Of a stretch of 64,000 bases of DNA, positions 6,461 to 14,596 are shown piece by piece. Position 1 is the first letter of the stretch; every line of letters begins with the position of its first letter. The notes under the pieces were generated by a model. That model was not told the DNA's origin and searched no databases. It saw only the letters and a list, made by a program, of their open reading frames with translations. Position numbers and translations under genes: made by a program. The stretch comes from an uncultured Lachnospiraceae bacterium (GTDB lineage Bacteria; Bacillota; Clostridia; Lachnospirales; Lachnospiraceae). The stretch lies in the NCBI GenBank assembly GCA_947630695.1, contig CANRIM010000004.1, forward strand, positions 1 through 64,000, read 5' to 3'.

Positions 6461-8281
6461 TTATTCAACGGTTACTGATTTTGCAAGATTTCTGGGCTGG
6501 TCTACGTTGTTGCCTTTGATAATGGCAGTATAGTAAGCCAGCAGCTGCATCGGCACGGCGGCCAGCAGCGGCAGCAGGATCTCCTCGTTGTCGGGAATCG
6601 TAATGACAAAATCGGCGGCATCCTTTTTGATGGTATGCCGGTCCGTGGTGACGACGATGACAAAGGCGCCCCGGCTCTTGACTTCCTGAATATTGCTCAT
6701 GGTTTTGTGGATCAGGGAGCTTTGGGTCGCGATGGCGATGACAGGCGTACCGTTTTCAATCAGGGAAATGGTGCCGTGCTTTAATTCTCCCGCCGCGTAG
6801 GATTCGGAATGAATATAGGAAATTTCCTTCAGCTTCAGGGAACCTTCCATGCTCAGGCAGTAGTCCAGGCCACGCCCGATGTACAGCAGGCTGTTGGCGT
6901 CTTTTAAATGGGTCGCCGCATGCTGGCATACGGAGGTATCGCTTAAGTACTGCTCAATTTGCGCCGGAATCTTGTTCATCTGGCGCACATAATACCGGCA
7001 GGCTTCCGCGGAAATGCTGCCCCGGATGTAGGCAAGTTCAAAGGCAAACAGATACATGGTGGTCATCTGCACCATATAAGCCTTGGTGGAGCAGACGGAA
7101 ATTTCGGGCCCCGCCTGGGTGTAGCAGACCATATCCGACTCCCGGGCGATGGAAGACCCCACCACGTTGATGATGCCTAAAGTTTTGGCGCCCTTTTTCT
7201 TGGAAAGCCGCAGGGCTTCCAAAGTATCGGCGGTTTCTCCCGACTGGGAAATGGCGATGACAAAATCGCCGGGGTGAATGATGGGATCCCGGTAACGGAA
7301 CTCGGAGGCAATGGACACCTCCACGTCCAGACCGGCCAGTTTTTCGATGAGATACTCGCCGATCAGTCCCGCATGGACAGCGGAACCGCAACCGATGATG
7401 TGCAGCTTCTGGATGGTACGCAGATCGTCTGCCTGCACGCCGCAGTCCGAGAAATCCGGCATCCCGTTGATGATATGGGGCCGCATGGTCTTGGCAATGA
7501 CGGAAGGCTGCTCGTGGATCTCCTTGATCATGAAATGATCGTAACCGGCCTTTTCCGCCGCGTCGATATCCCAGGTCGCTTCGTGCAGCTCCTTGGCAAT
7601 CACATTGCCCTCCAGATCCAGGAAGGTCACCTGATTCGCGGCAATCACCGCGATTTCGTCATGTTCGAGAATATAATAGGAACGGGTATGGTGCAGGATG
7701 GCGGGAACGTCGGAAGCAATGAAGTTTTCCTTTGTACCTTTGCCCACGATCAGCGGGCTGTCCTGCCGCAGGGCGTAGATGAACCCCGGCCGGTCCGCAA
7801 ACAGAATCCCCAGGGAATAGGAACCTACCAGATGCGCCTTGGCATTGATAATGGCCTGCAGGGGATCCTCATCATAATAATAATCGATCAGCTTCGCCAC
7901 GGTTTCACTGTCCGTCTGGCTGTAAAACGAGTATCCTTTTTCTGTGAGGAAAGATTTGATTTCCTTGTAGTTTTCAATAATGCCGTTGTGTACCAGCATG
8001 ACCCGATCCGTGCCGTGGGGATGGGCGTTGGTGTCGTTGGGTTCGCCGTGGGTAGCCCAGCGGGTATGACCGATGCCGCAGGTGCCCTTCGGCTTTTCCA
8101 TGTCGGCAATTTTGGCTTTGAGATGTTTCAGCTTTCCGGCAGCTTTCACAGACACGATGCCGCCGTTTTCACAGACGGCAATGCCTGCGGAATCATATCC
8201 GCGGTATTCCAGTCTGGAAAGACAGTCAATCAGAATATCACAACAGGGAGTTGTACCTGTATATCCTACAATTCCACACAT
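6461..8281 (-). CDS. glmS: Glutamine-fructose-6-phosphate aminotransferase (isomerizing)
   Basis: GlmS converts fructose 6-phosphate and glutamine to glucosamine 6-phosphate, the first step to UDP-GlcNAc for peptidoglycan. The protein is full length at 606 residues. It begins MCGIVGYTG, leaving the catalytic Cys2 exposed after Met removal, has the class II amidotransferase motifs GIGHTRWATHG and TDSETVAKL, two SIS sugar-isomerase domains (ISQSGETADTLEAL; STKAYMVQM), and ends DQPRNLAKSVTVE as the family does. It is divergently arranged with the class II aldolase gene and has its own promoter. In many Bacillota glmS is controlled by a self-cleaving ribozyme; the leader here is too short and lacks its core, so regulation must differ. 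Confidence 0.98.
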   Translation of the reverse strand: MCGIVGYTGTTPCCDILIDCLSRLEYRGYDSAGIAVCENGGIVSVKAAGKLKHLKAKIADMEKPKGTCGIGHTRWATHGEPNDTNAHPHGTDRVMLVHNGIIENYKEIKSFLTEKGYSFYSQTDSETVAKLIDYYYDEDPLQAIINAKAHLVGSYSLGILFADRPGFIYALRQDSPLIVGKGTKENFIASDVPAILHHTRSYYILEHDEIAVIAANQVTFLDLEGNVIAKELHEATWDIDAAEKAGYDHFMIKEIHEQPSVIAKTMRPHIINGMPDFSDCGVQADDLRTIQKLHIIGCGSAVHAGLIGEYLIEKLAGLDVEVSIASEFRYRDPIIHPGDFVIAISQSGETADTLEALRLSKKKGAKTLGIINVVGSSIARESDMVCYTQAGPEISVCSTKAYMVQMTTMYLFAFELAYIRGSISAEACRYYVRQMNKIPAQIEQYLSDTSVCQHAATHLKDANSLLYIGRGLDYCLSMEGSLKLKEISYIHSESYAAGELKHGTISLIENGTPVIAIATQSSLIHKTMSNIQEVKSRGAFVIVVTTDRHTIKKDAADFVITIPDNEEILLPLLAAVPMQLLAYYTAIIKGNNVDQPRNLAKSVTVE

Positions 8282-8316
8282 AGAACGTGCTCCTTTATTT
8301 CAATAGAATTGTAACA

Positions 8317-8345
8317 ATGATACCGCGTTTGAAGCGGATAGTCAA
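8317..8345 (-). promoter_or_regulatory. glmS promoter
   Basis: On the minus strand TTGACT (8345-8340) and TATCAT (8322-8317) are 17 bases apart, a near-consensus vegetative sigma promoter. It leaves only a leader of about 30 bases before glmS. Confidence 0.8.
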
Positions 8346-8399
8346 GACGGGATATTCCATCCAAAAGGCCGTAAGAAACAGGATTTCCGGCATTACGTC

Positions 8400-8428
8400 T
8401 TGCCATTTTCCGGGAAATATGCTACCAT
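8400..8428 (+). promoter_or_regulatory. Promoter of the class II aldolase gene
   Basis: TTGCCA (8400-8405), a 17-base spacer and TACCAT (8423-8428), about 60 bases before the ATG at 8487. Confidence 0.65.
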
Positions 8429-8486
8429 GGGGAAAATAAAAACGGAAAAGTTCAGTTTCCGGGTAAAAATAGAGGAGGAAGAAACG

Positions 8487-9350
8487 ATGTTAGTATCAGC
8501 AACAGAGATGCTTCAGAAAGCAAAGGCCGGACATTATGCCGTCGGTCAGTTCAATATCAACAATCTGGAGTGGACAAAGCAGGTGCTGCTTGCGGCAGAG
8601 GAAACAAAGTCGCCGGTGATCTTGGGTGTATCCTGCGGTGCCGCGAAATATATGACCGGATTCAAGACCGTAGCAGATATGGTGAAGGCCATGATCGACT
8701 GCATGGGCATTACGGTGCCGGTAGCGCTGCATCTGGATCACGGTACCTACGAAGCTTGCTATGACTGTATCGAGGCAGGCTTTTCATCCATTATGTTTGA
8801 CGGTTCCAAGTACGCCATCGAGGAAAATGTGGCGAAGACCAAAGAACTGATCGACGTATGCAAGAAAAAAGGCATGTCCATTGAGGCGGAAGTCGGCGCC
8901 ATCGGCGGCGAGGAAGACGGCGTCATCGGCATGGGCGAGTGCGCAGATCCCAAGGAATGTAAGATGATCGCGGATCTGGGCGTAGATATGCTGGCAGCCG
9001 GTATCGGCAATATCCATGGAAAATATCCCGCAAACTGGAAGGGTTTAAGCTTTGAAACCCTGGACGCCATCCAGCAGCTCACTGGCGAGATGCCGCTGGT
9101 TCTCCACGGTGGTACCGGTATCCCCGACGACATGATCAAGAAAGCCATCAATCTGGGCGTTGCCAAGATCAATGTCAATACGGAATGCCAGCTGGTATTT
9201 GCGGAAGCCACCAGAAAATATATCGAAGCAGGCAAGGATCTGGAAGGCAAGGGATTTGATCCCCGTAAACTTCTGGCACCCGGCTGCGACGCCATCAAGG
9301 CAAAGGTCATTGAAAAGATGGAACTCTTCGGTTCTGTCGGCAAAGCCTGA
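8487..9350 (+). CDS. fba: Class II fructose-bisphosphate aldolase family protein
   Basis: A zinc-dependent aldolase that reversibly splits fructose 1,6-bisphosphate into two triose phosphates. The 287-residue protein carries the family motifs: HLDHG near residues 80-84 (zinc and catalysis), IEAEVGAIGG, GNIHGKY near residue 175 and VLHGGTG near residue 204. ATG at 8487 has a GAGGAGGAA site; an in-frame ATG at 8400 would put the -35 box inside the gene and is rejected. It has its own promoter and terminator, so it is monocistronic. Relatives act on tagatose-bisphosphate or inositol breakdown products, but the solitary, well expressed setting favours glycolysis. Confidence 0.93.
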   Translation: MLVSATEMLQKAKAGHYAVGQFNINNLEWTKQVLLAAEETKSPVILGVSCGAAKYMTGFKTVADMVKAMIDCMGITVPVALHLDHGTYEACYDCIEAGFSSIMFDGSKYAIEENVAKTKELIDVCKKKGMSIEAEVGAIGGEEDGVIGMGECADPKECKMIADLGVDMLAAGIGNIHGKYPANWKGLSFETLDAIQQLTGEMPLVLHGGTGIPDDMIKKAINLGVAKINVNTECQLVFAEATRKYIEAGKDLEGKGFDPRKLLAPGCDAIKAKVIEKMELFGSVGKA

Positions 9351-9364
9351 TCAAGCGCAAAGGA

Positions 9365-9397
9365 AAGGCTGTTCGTTTCATACGGACAGCCTTTTTT
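9365..9397 (+). terminator. Terminator of the aldolase gene
   Basis: AAGGCTGTTCG (9365-9375) pairs with CGGACAGCCTT (9383-9393) with one G-T pair, followed by TTTT. Confidence 0.9.
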
Positions 9398-9433
9398 ATG
9401 TGCGCGGTTCTGTATTTGAAGATCATTTGCGAC

Positions 9434-9461
9434 TTGACATCGGAGGCAGATGCGCTATACT
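9434..9461 (+). promoter_or_regulatory. Promoter of the glycan-degradation operon
   Basis: TTGACA (9434-9439) and TATACT (9456-9461) with a 16-base spacer, about 90 bases before the first gene. A second TATACT follows near 9493. No catabolite-repression site was recognised with confidence in this 200-base gap. Confidence 0.7.
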
Positions 9462-9551
9462 TTTTTAATTGCTATTTTGCGGCATTTCTAGTATACTATA
9501 CGGGGACTGCAAGAAGAGGATTTCTCTAAATAAATAAAGGAGAGTAACGAG

Positions 9552-10469
9552 ATGAAAGAAACGGCTTTAGTGGTAATGGCCGCCGGCATCGGCAGCCGTT
9601 ACGGAAAAGGCATCAAACAATTGGAACATGTGGGACCTTCCGGCGAGATCATCATGGATTATGCCATCTATGACGCGATGGAAGCCGGCTTTAATAAGGT
9701 AGTATTTATTATTCGGAAGGATCTGGAGGAAGATTTTAAGGAGATCATCGGCAACCGGATCGCCAAAAAGATCAAAGTAGAGTATGCGTTTCAGGAAATC
9801 GACGCCCTGCCGGCAGGATTTGCCTGCCCCCCGGAGCGGAAGAAACCCTGGGGCACCGGGCAGGCCGTGCTGGCGGCAAAGGAATGCCTGAATATGCCGT
9901 TTGTGGTGGTGAACGCCGACGATTATTACGGAAAAGAAGCCTTCCGGCTGGTGCATGATTATCTGGTGGAAGACCATCCCGGAAAACCGATGCAGTTTTG
10001 CATGGCGGGATTCATTCTCGGCAATACCCTCAGCGAAAACGGCGGCGTGACCAGAGGTGTGTGCAAAGTAAACGAAGCAGGCATTCTGGAAGAAGTGGTG
10101 GAAACCGGCGACATCAAACGCAATGAAAGTGGGAAAGTAGAGTGTATTCGAGACGGAAAAACACTGGAACTGGACGAAAACACCCATGTTTCCATGAATA
10201 TGTGGGGATTCACTCCTGAATTGACGGAGGAACTGGAAAAAGGCTTTACGCAGTTCCTTAAGGAAATTAAACCGGAGGAACTTTTGAAGAAAGAATATCT
10301 GCTGCCGGGGGTGGTATCCGATCTGATTACGGCGGGCAAAGCCCAGGTGCAGGTGCTGGAAACCCATGACAAGTGGTTTGGCGTGACCTATGCGCAGGAT
10401 ACGCCCTACGTTGTGAAAGCGTTTCGTGCGCTGACCGATCAGGGACTGTATCCGGAAAGTCTGTATTAA
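9552..10469 (+). CDS. Nucleotidyltransferase family protein (sugar-nucleotide type)
   Basis: A 305-residue cytoplasmic enzyme predicted to join a nucleotide to a sugar phosphate. It opens with ALVVMAAGIGSRYG, the pyrophosphorylase nucleotide-binding loop of the NTP_transferase family, has GPSGEIIMDYAIYDA next, WGTGQAVLAA for base binding and VVVNADDYYG, where the DD pair binds metal. It lacks the left-handed helix of GlmU, so it is a transferase only. It is the first gene of a seven-gene operon for glycan breakdown, which suggests it may activate a released sugar, for example fucose or galactose phosphate, but the sugar is not predictable. Binding site AAAGGAGAG precedes the ATG. Confidence 0.85.
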   Translation: MKETALVVMAAGIGSRYGKGIKQLEHVGPSGEIIMDYAIYDAMEAGFNKVVFIIRKDLEEDFKEIIGNRIAKKIKVEYAFQEIDALPAGFACPPERKKPWGTGQAVLAAKECLNMPFVVVNADDYYGKEAFRLVHDYLVEDHPGKPMQFCMAGFILGNTLSENGGVTRGVCKVNEAGILEEVVETGDIKRNESGKVECIRDGKTLELDENTHVSMNMWGFTPELTEELEKGFTQFLKEIKPEELLKKEYLLPGVVSDLITAGKAQVQVLETHDKWFGVTYAQDTPYVVKAFRALTDQGLYPESLY

Positions 10470-10490
10470 AGACAAAAAATGGAGAAAACA

Positions 10491-13484
10491 ATGGCTGCAA
10501 ATGATTATTTTGCCGAAATTGCGATGACGGCCCATCCGGTCAGCTCCACGGATCGGGAGATCGAGCCCGTGGAAATACAGGAAAGGGTGGTGGAAGCCTT
10601 ACCGGCGCCCCTTTCCAAAGAAGGCATTGTGTTTTCCGCGGATCTGACCGAGGCGGAAAAACTGGCGCGTTTTCAAAAGGATCTGGCTGCGCTGCGGACG
10701 AAGTACGGCCCGTTTCTGGAAGATCACAGCGCGCCGGTGGCGCCGGAGAAAACCATTGCAATGAAGACCTTTGATTTCCGGTTCATGAAAGGCGGAGAGA
10801 TTTTTTCGGATCTTGCCGCGGCTACGGACTGGGAACGTGTAGAAATACCGGATTACCGCGGCCCCGTGGGCAAATGGAAAGCCTGCTACCGCCGCGTGTT
10901 TGCGGCGGAAAAGCCCGGAAACGAAGAACGGGCGGTTCTGTCTTTTCAGTGTGTGGATTATAAGGCCGTGATTTATTTGAACGGTGCTTTCGTGGGACAG
11001 CATGAGGGATTTTTTGCGCCTTTTTCTTTCGACGTTTCCGATTATCTGAAAGACACCAACGAACTGGTGATCGAAATTGAAAATGATTACTCCATTCTGG
11101 GCGAGGGCGACATCGACGGCGATAAGGTATATGCCGCTACGGGCCTTGGCTGGGATGATCCGGACACGGGATGGCATCATTGTCCCGCAGGGGCCGGCGT
11201 ATTCGGCCGGGTGGAGCTGATCTATACGCCCATGATCCGGGTGGAGGATCTCTTTGCACGTCCGGATATTGATGCAGGGTTTATCGAACTGCGGGTCGGG
11301 GTGGTCAATTACGCGAAGGAAATCTACGAGGACTACGAACTGCAGGCGGAAATCGTGCCGAAGAATTTCACGGAGGTTGCGGGGACTTCCTTTCAGGCCC
11401 ACATCGGCTGGATCGGCATCGGAAAAAACGAGTACCGCTACCGTATCCAGATGCCGGCGGATTTTCGGCTCTGGAATCCGGAAACGCCGTATTTATACGC
11501 TCTGACGGTGCGCCTTTCCTCCAATCAGGGAAGAACAGCGGATTCGGTGAAAAAAGAACATTTCGGTATGCGCAAATTCATCAGCGATGAAACAAACGAG
11601 CCGAAGGGAAAGTTTTATCTGAACAACGAACCGATTCTGATGCGGGGAGCCAATGAAATGGGACACCTCCCTCAGTGCGTATTGAAAGAGGATTATGCCC
11701 AGCTGATCGATGATATACTGATCGCGAAGCTGTGCCATATGAATTACTACCGGCTGACCCAGCGGCCGGTGCAGAAGGAAATCTATGATTATATGGATAT
11801 GCTGGGGATGATGACCCAGACGGATCTGCCGCTGTTCAGCTTCTTAAGGCGGCCCCAGTTTGCGGAGTGCATCCGGCAGACCGGGGAAATGGAACATCTG
11901 ATCCGCAACCATCCCAGCGCCTTTATGGTGACGTTCATCAACGAACCGGTGTGCATCCGCAGAACCGCGGACCCTAACAGCAAGTTTTCGAAGCGCTATG
12001 ACAAAAAGGGGCACAGAGAACTGCTGCGGGATGAACTGGAAGCCTTTTTCGTGGCGGCCAGAAAAGCGGTTTATGTGGAAAATCCGGATCGGGTGATCAA
12101 GAACGTGGAGGGCGACTATGACGCGCCCACCATGGAAGGCATGCCGGATTTTCATTGCTACACCATGTGGTATTCCAATCACGGTGTGCCGGTGGGCAAG
12201 CTGATGCGGGGATATCTGCCCCCGGTGAAATCCGGCTGGATGGTCGGATGTGGGGAATATGGTGCAGAAGGATTGGATAATGAACCCATTATGTGGGAAC
12301 GATACCCGAAAAAATGGATGGAAGTGGATGAAGAAGGACATTGGTATCCTACACGGATCGTGCGGGCCCAGACCAACGGCACCCACGGCGACTGGTATCC
12401 GGAGCAGGACAATGTAAGCGACTGGGTACGGGAAAGCCAGATCCATCAGGAACATGCGACCCGGGTGATGACGGATGCCTTCCGCCGCCGTTCCGATATT
12501 TTAAATCACACGGCGATCCATCTGCTGATCGACGCCTGGCCTTCGGGCTGGATGAAGACCCTGGTGGGGTGTGACCGGATCCCGAAGCGGGCCTTTTTCG
12601 CCTATCAGGAAAGCCTGACGCCCATACGGATCAGCATCCGCAGCGACCGGCGGTATTTTTACGGCGGTGCATGCGCGAAGCCGGAAATCTGGCTGTTGAA
12701 TGATACCGCATTTACCGGTCCCATACAGATCAAAGCGGTGCTCTGCGATGAAGACAGGATCTGTGCTTCCTACGCGTTTGACGCGGAAGTGCCGGCGGCA
12801 ACGGCGAAGTATGCGGCTTCCCTGGCGCTGCAGCTGCCGGAAGGAGAAACTTGTAGAAAACTCCGGCTGGATGCCTGGTGTGAGAAGGAGGGCGAAGTGA
12901 TCTATACGGAAAGCTTCAAACTCTATGCCTATCCGAAACCGGAAAAAACAGCTGCCGTAACTGCCCTCGGAAAAGAGGCGGAGGCGGTGGCAGCGGTGCT
13001 TTCTCTGGCAAAGGATGCAAAAGCGGACGCGTGGTTGTGCAGCGAACCGGAAGAAAACGAAGCTGGGATCAGGAAAGCCCTGGACGAAGGCAAAACCGTG
13101 GTGGTGCTGGCGCCGGAAGGAAAGGATATGCACCTGCCGCTGACGGAAGGCAGTGTTTCTACGAAGAAGGGACCGAAGCTGTTTTTCCATGTGGCTCCGC
13201 CAAAGTATCATCTGGAATTTTTATACAACGAAGCAAAGGATTATATTGACTTCCAGTCCGTGAGAGTCATTGAAACCGACTGCCCCTGTCAGGAAATCGC
13301 TTATACCTACGGGAAGCAGGCGGCGGACGGAAGGCCTGCGCCGAAGCGGCATCTGCCCACGGCGGTCAAAATCAGCGCCGGCAAAGGCACGCTGTATGTG
13401 ACCACACTGCTGACAGAAGGCCGGGCAGGCGTCAATGCCAATCTGGATACCTTTTTGCGGGATTGTATCGACAATATATTTTAA
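10491..13484 (+). CDS. Glycoside hydrolase family 2 protein (beta-galactosidase-like)
   Basis: A retaining exo-glycosidase of about 997 residues, probably removing beta-galactose or a related sugar. A long non-typical N-terminus (about 90 residues) precedes the sugar-binding jelly roll (near 95-240), the immunoglobulin-like domain and the TIM barrel. The acid/base glutamate is in FINEPV near residue 485 and the likely nucleophile is the glutamate of CGEYGAEG near residue 589. No signal peptide is present, so it works in the cytoplasm. ATG at 10491 fits GGAG six bases upstream; the ATG at 10479 contains that site. The C-terminal 250 residues do not match a domain I recognise. Substrate could also be a beta-mannoside or glucuronide. 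Confidence 0.88.
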   Translation: MAANDYFAEIAMTAHPVSSTDREIEPVEIQERVVEALPAPLSKEGIVFSADLTEAEKLARFQKDLAALRTKYGPFLEDHSAPVAPEKTIAMKTFDFRFMKGGEIFSDLAAATDWERVEIPDYRGPVGKWKACYRRVFAAEKPGNEERAVLSFQCVDYKAVIYLNGAFVGQHEGFFAPFSFDVSDYLKDTNELVIEIENDYSILGEGDIDGDKVYAATGLGWDDPDTGWHHCPAGAGVFGRVELIYTPMIRVEDLFARPDIDAGFIELRVGVVNYAKEIYEDYELQAEIVPKNFTEVAGTSFQAHIGWIGIGKNEYRYRIQMPADFRLWNPETPYLYALTVRLSSNQGRTADSVKKEHFGMRKFISDETNEPKGKFYLNNEPILMRGANEMGHLPQCVLKEDYAQLIDDILIAKLCHMNYYRLTQRPVQKEIYDYMDMLGMMTQTDLPLFSFLRRPQFAECIRQTGEMEHLIRNHPSAFMVTFINEPVCIRRTADPNSKFSKRYDKKGHRELLRDELEAFFVAARKAVYVENPDRVIKNVEGDYDAPTMEGMPDFHCYTMWYSNHGVPVGKLMRGYLPPVKSGWMVGCGEYGAEGLDNEPIMWERYPKKWMEVDEEGHWYPTRIVRAQTNGTHGDWYPEQDNVSDWVRESQIHQEHATRVMTDAFRRRSDILNHTAIHLLIDAWPSGWMKTLVGCDRIPKRAFFAYQESLTPIRISIRSDRRYFYGGACAKPEIWLLNDTAFTGPIQIKAVLCDEDRICASYAFDAEVPAATAKYAASLALQLPEGETCRKLRLDAWCEKEGEVIYTESFKLYAYPKPEKTAAVTALGKEAEAVAAVLSLAKDAKADAWLCSEPEENEAGIRKALDEGKTVVVLAPEGKDMHLPLTEGSVSTKKGPKLFFHVAPPKYHLEFLYNEAKDYIDFQSVRVIETDCPCQEIAYTYGKQAADGRPAPKRHLPTAVKISAGKGTLYVTTLLTEGRAGVNANLDTFLRDCIDNIF

Positions 13485-13505
13485 TGAATTAAAGAGAGTG
13501 GTTTT

Positions 13506-14588
13506 ATGAAGATAAGTGAAGAACTGGCTGCAAGACATCTGCCGGAACTATTGAAATTTGATTCGGGAACGCCCCTGCGCGCAAAGCAGGACTGGGCGCT
13601 GCGCAGAGAGCAGATCGAGGAAAACCTGCTGGACAATCTGTGGGGCAGAAAACCGGACTGGAACGAAGAGGTTTCCTATACGGTGCTGGAGGAAGAAGCG
13701 GTTTTTGAAAATACCGCGCTGAAAGCCAAAGTGGAGCTGGAAATCGAAACCACGGCCGGCACATTTGCATTTCCCTTTGAACTGTATCTGCCTTTCAGCG
13801 AGGAAAGCGTGCCTGCTTTTATCCATATCGCGTTTCAGCGGGGGGACGGTATCGAAGATGAGATCGCGCCTTATCTGATCAAGGAAGGTTTTGCCTATGC
13901 CACCTTCTATTACCGGGACATTATCGATGATCTGTTCCATGAAAAGGAAAACGGCATCGGTGCCCTGCCCCAGACCTTTGATGAACATGCCTGGGGAAAG
14001 GTGCATATGTGGGCCTGGGGCGCCTGCAGGATCATGGATTATCTGGAAACCCTGGTGCAGATCGATGCCTCCCGGGTGGCAGTTTGCGGACATTCCCGGC
14101 TGGGGAAAGCGGCCCTGTGCGCCGGAGCGCTGGATCAGCGTTTTTCCATGACCATCACCAACTGTTCCGGCGGCGGCGGCATCGCCATTCAGCGGGGCAA
14201 AAAAGGCGAGCGGGTGAAGCATCTGCGGAAAGAAGGTTCCAAGACCTGGCTTTGTGACGCGTATACGGCCTATGCCGAGCGGGAAAATGAACTGCCTTTC
14301 GATCATCATTTCGCGGGGGCTTTGGTGGCGCCGCGGCATCTGTATGTGGCCAGTGCCACGAAGGATAAATGGGCGGACCCCGTATCGGAATTTTTATCGG
14401 CGGCCGCAGCATCGGACGCTTACCGTATCCTGGGACTGGAAGGACTGGTTGTGCCGGATGAAATCGAATTTGCACCCATGGTGCTGCATGAAGGCAGGAT
14501 CGGCTTCCATCTGCGGGAAGGGGAGCATTATATGGGACGCTACGACTGGGAACAGTTTGTCAGCTATCGGAAAAAACATCATTGTTAG
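13506..14588 (+). CDS. CE15-like / acetyl-xylan-esterase-like alpha/beta hydrolase
   Basis: A 360-residue serine esterase of the alpha/beta hydrolase fold. The nucleophile lies in VAVCGHSRLGKAALCAGA near residues 195-212; the SRxGK context is that of bacterial carbohydrate esterase family 15 (glucuronoyl esterases), which more often have GCSR. NCSGGGG follows, and an acidic residue and a histidine (GEHYMG near residue 345) complete a plausible triad. There is no signal peptide, whereas typical CE15 enzymes acting on lignin-xylan are secreted, so removal of acetyl or other ester groups from imported oligosaccharides is more likely. It sits in the glycoside hydrolase operon and its end lies 8 bases before the next start. 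Confidence 0.75.
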   Translation: MKISEELAARHLPELLKFDSGTPLRAKQDWALRREQIEENLLDNLWGRKPDWNEEVSYTVLEEEAVFENTALKAKVELEIETTAGTFAFPFELYLPFSEESVPAFIHIAFQRGDGIEDEIAPYLIKEGFAYATFYYRDIIDDLFHEKENGIGALPQTFDEHAWGKVHMWAWGACRIMDYLETLVQIDASRVAVCGHSRLGKAALCAGALDQRFSMTITNCSGGGGIAIQRGKKGERVKHLRKEGSKTWLCDAYTAYAERENELPFDHHFAGALVAPRHLYVASATKDKWADPVSEFLSAAAASDAYRILGLEGLVVPDEIEFAPMVLHEGRIGFHLREGEHYMGRYDWEQFVSYRKKHHC

Positions 14589-14596
14589 AGGATGCC

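Noticed and set aside
8282..8399. Possible glmS ribozyme
   Set aside because: The minus-strand leader after the promoter is about 30 bases and no ribozyme core was seen.
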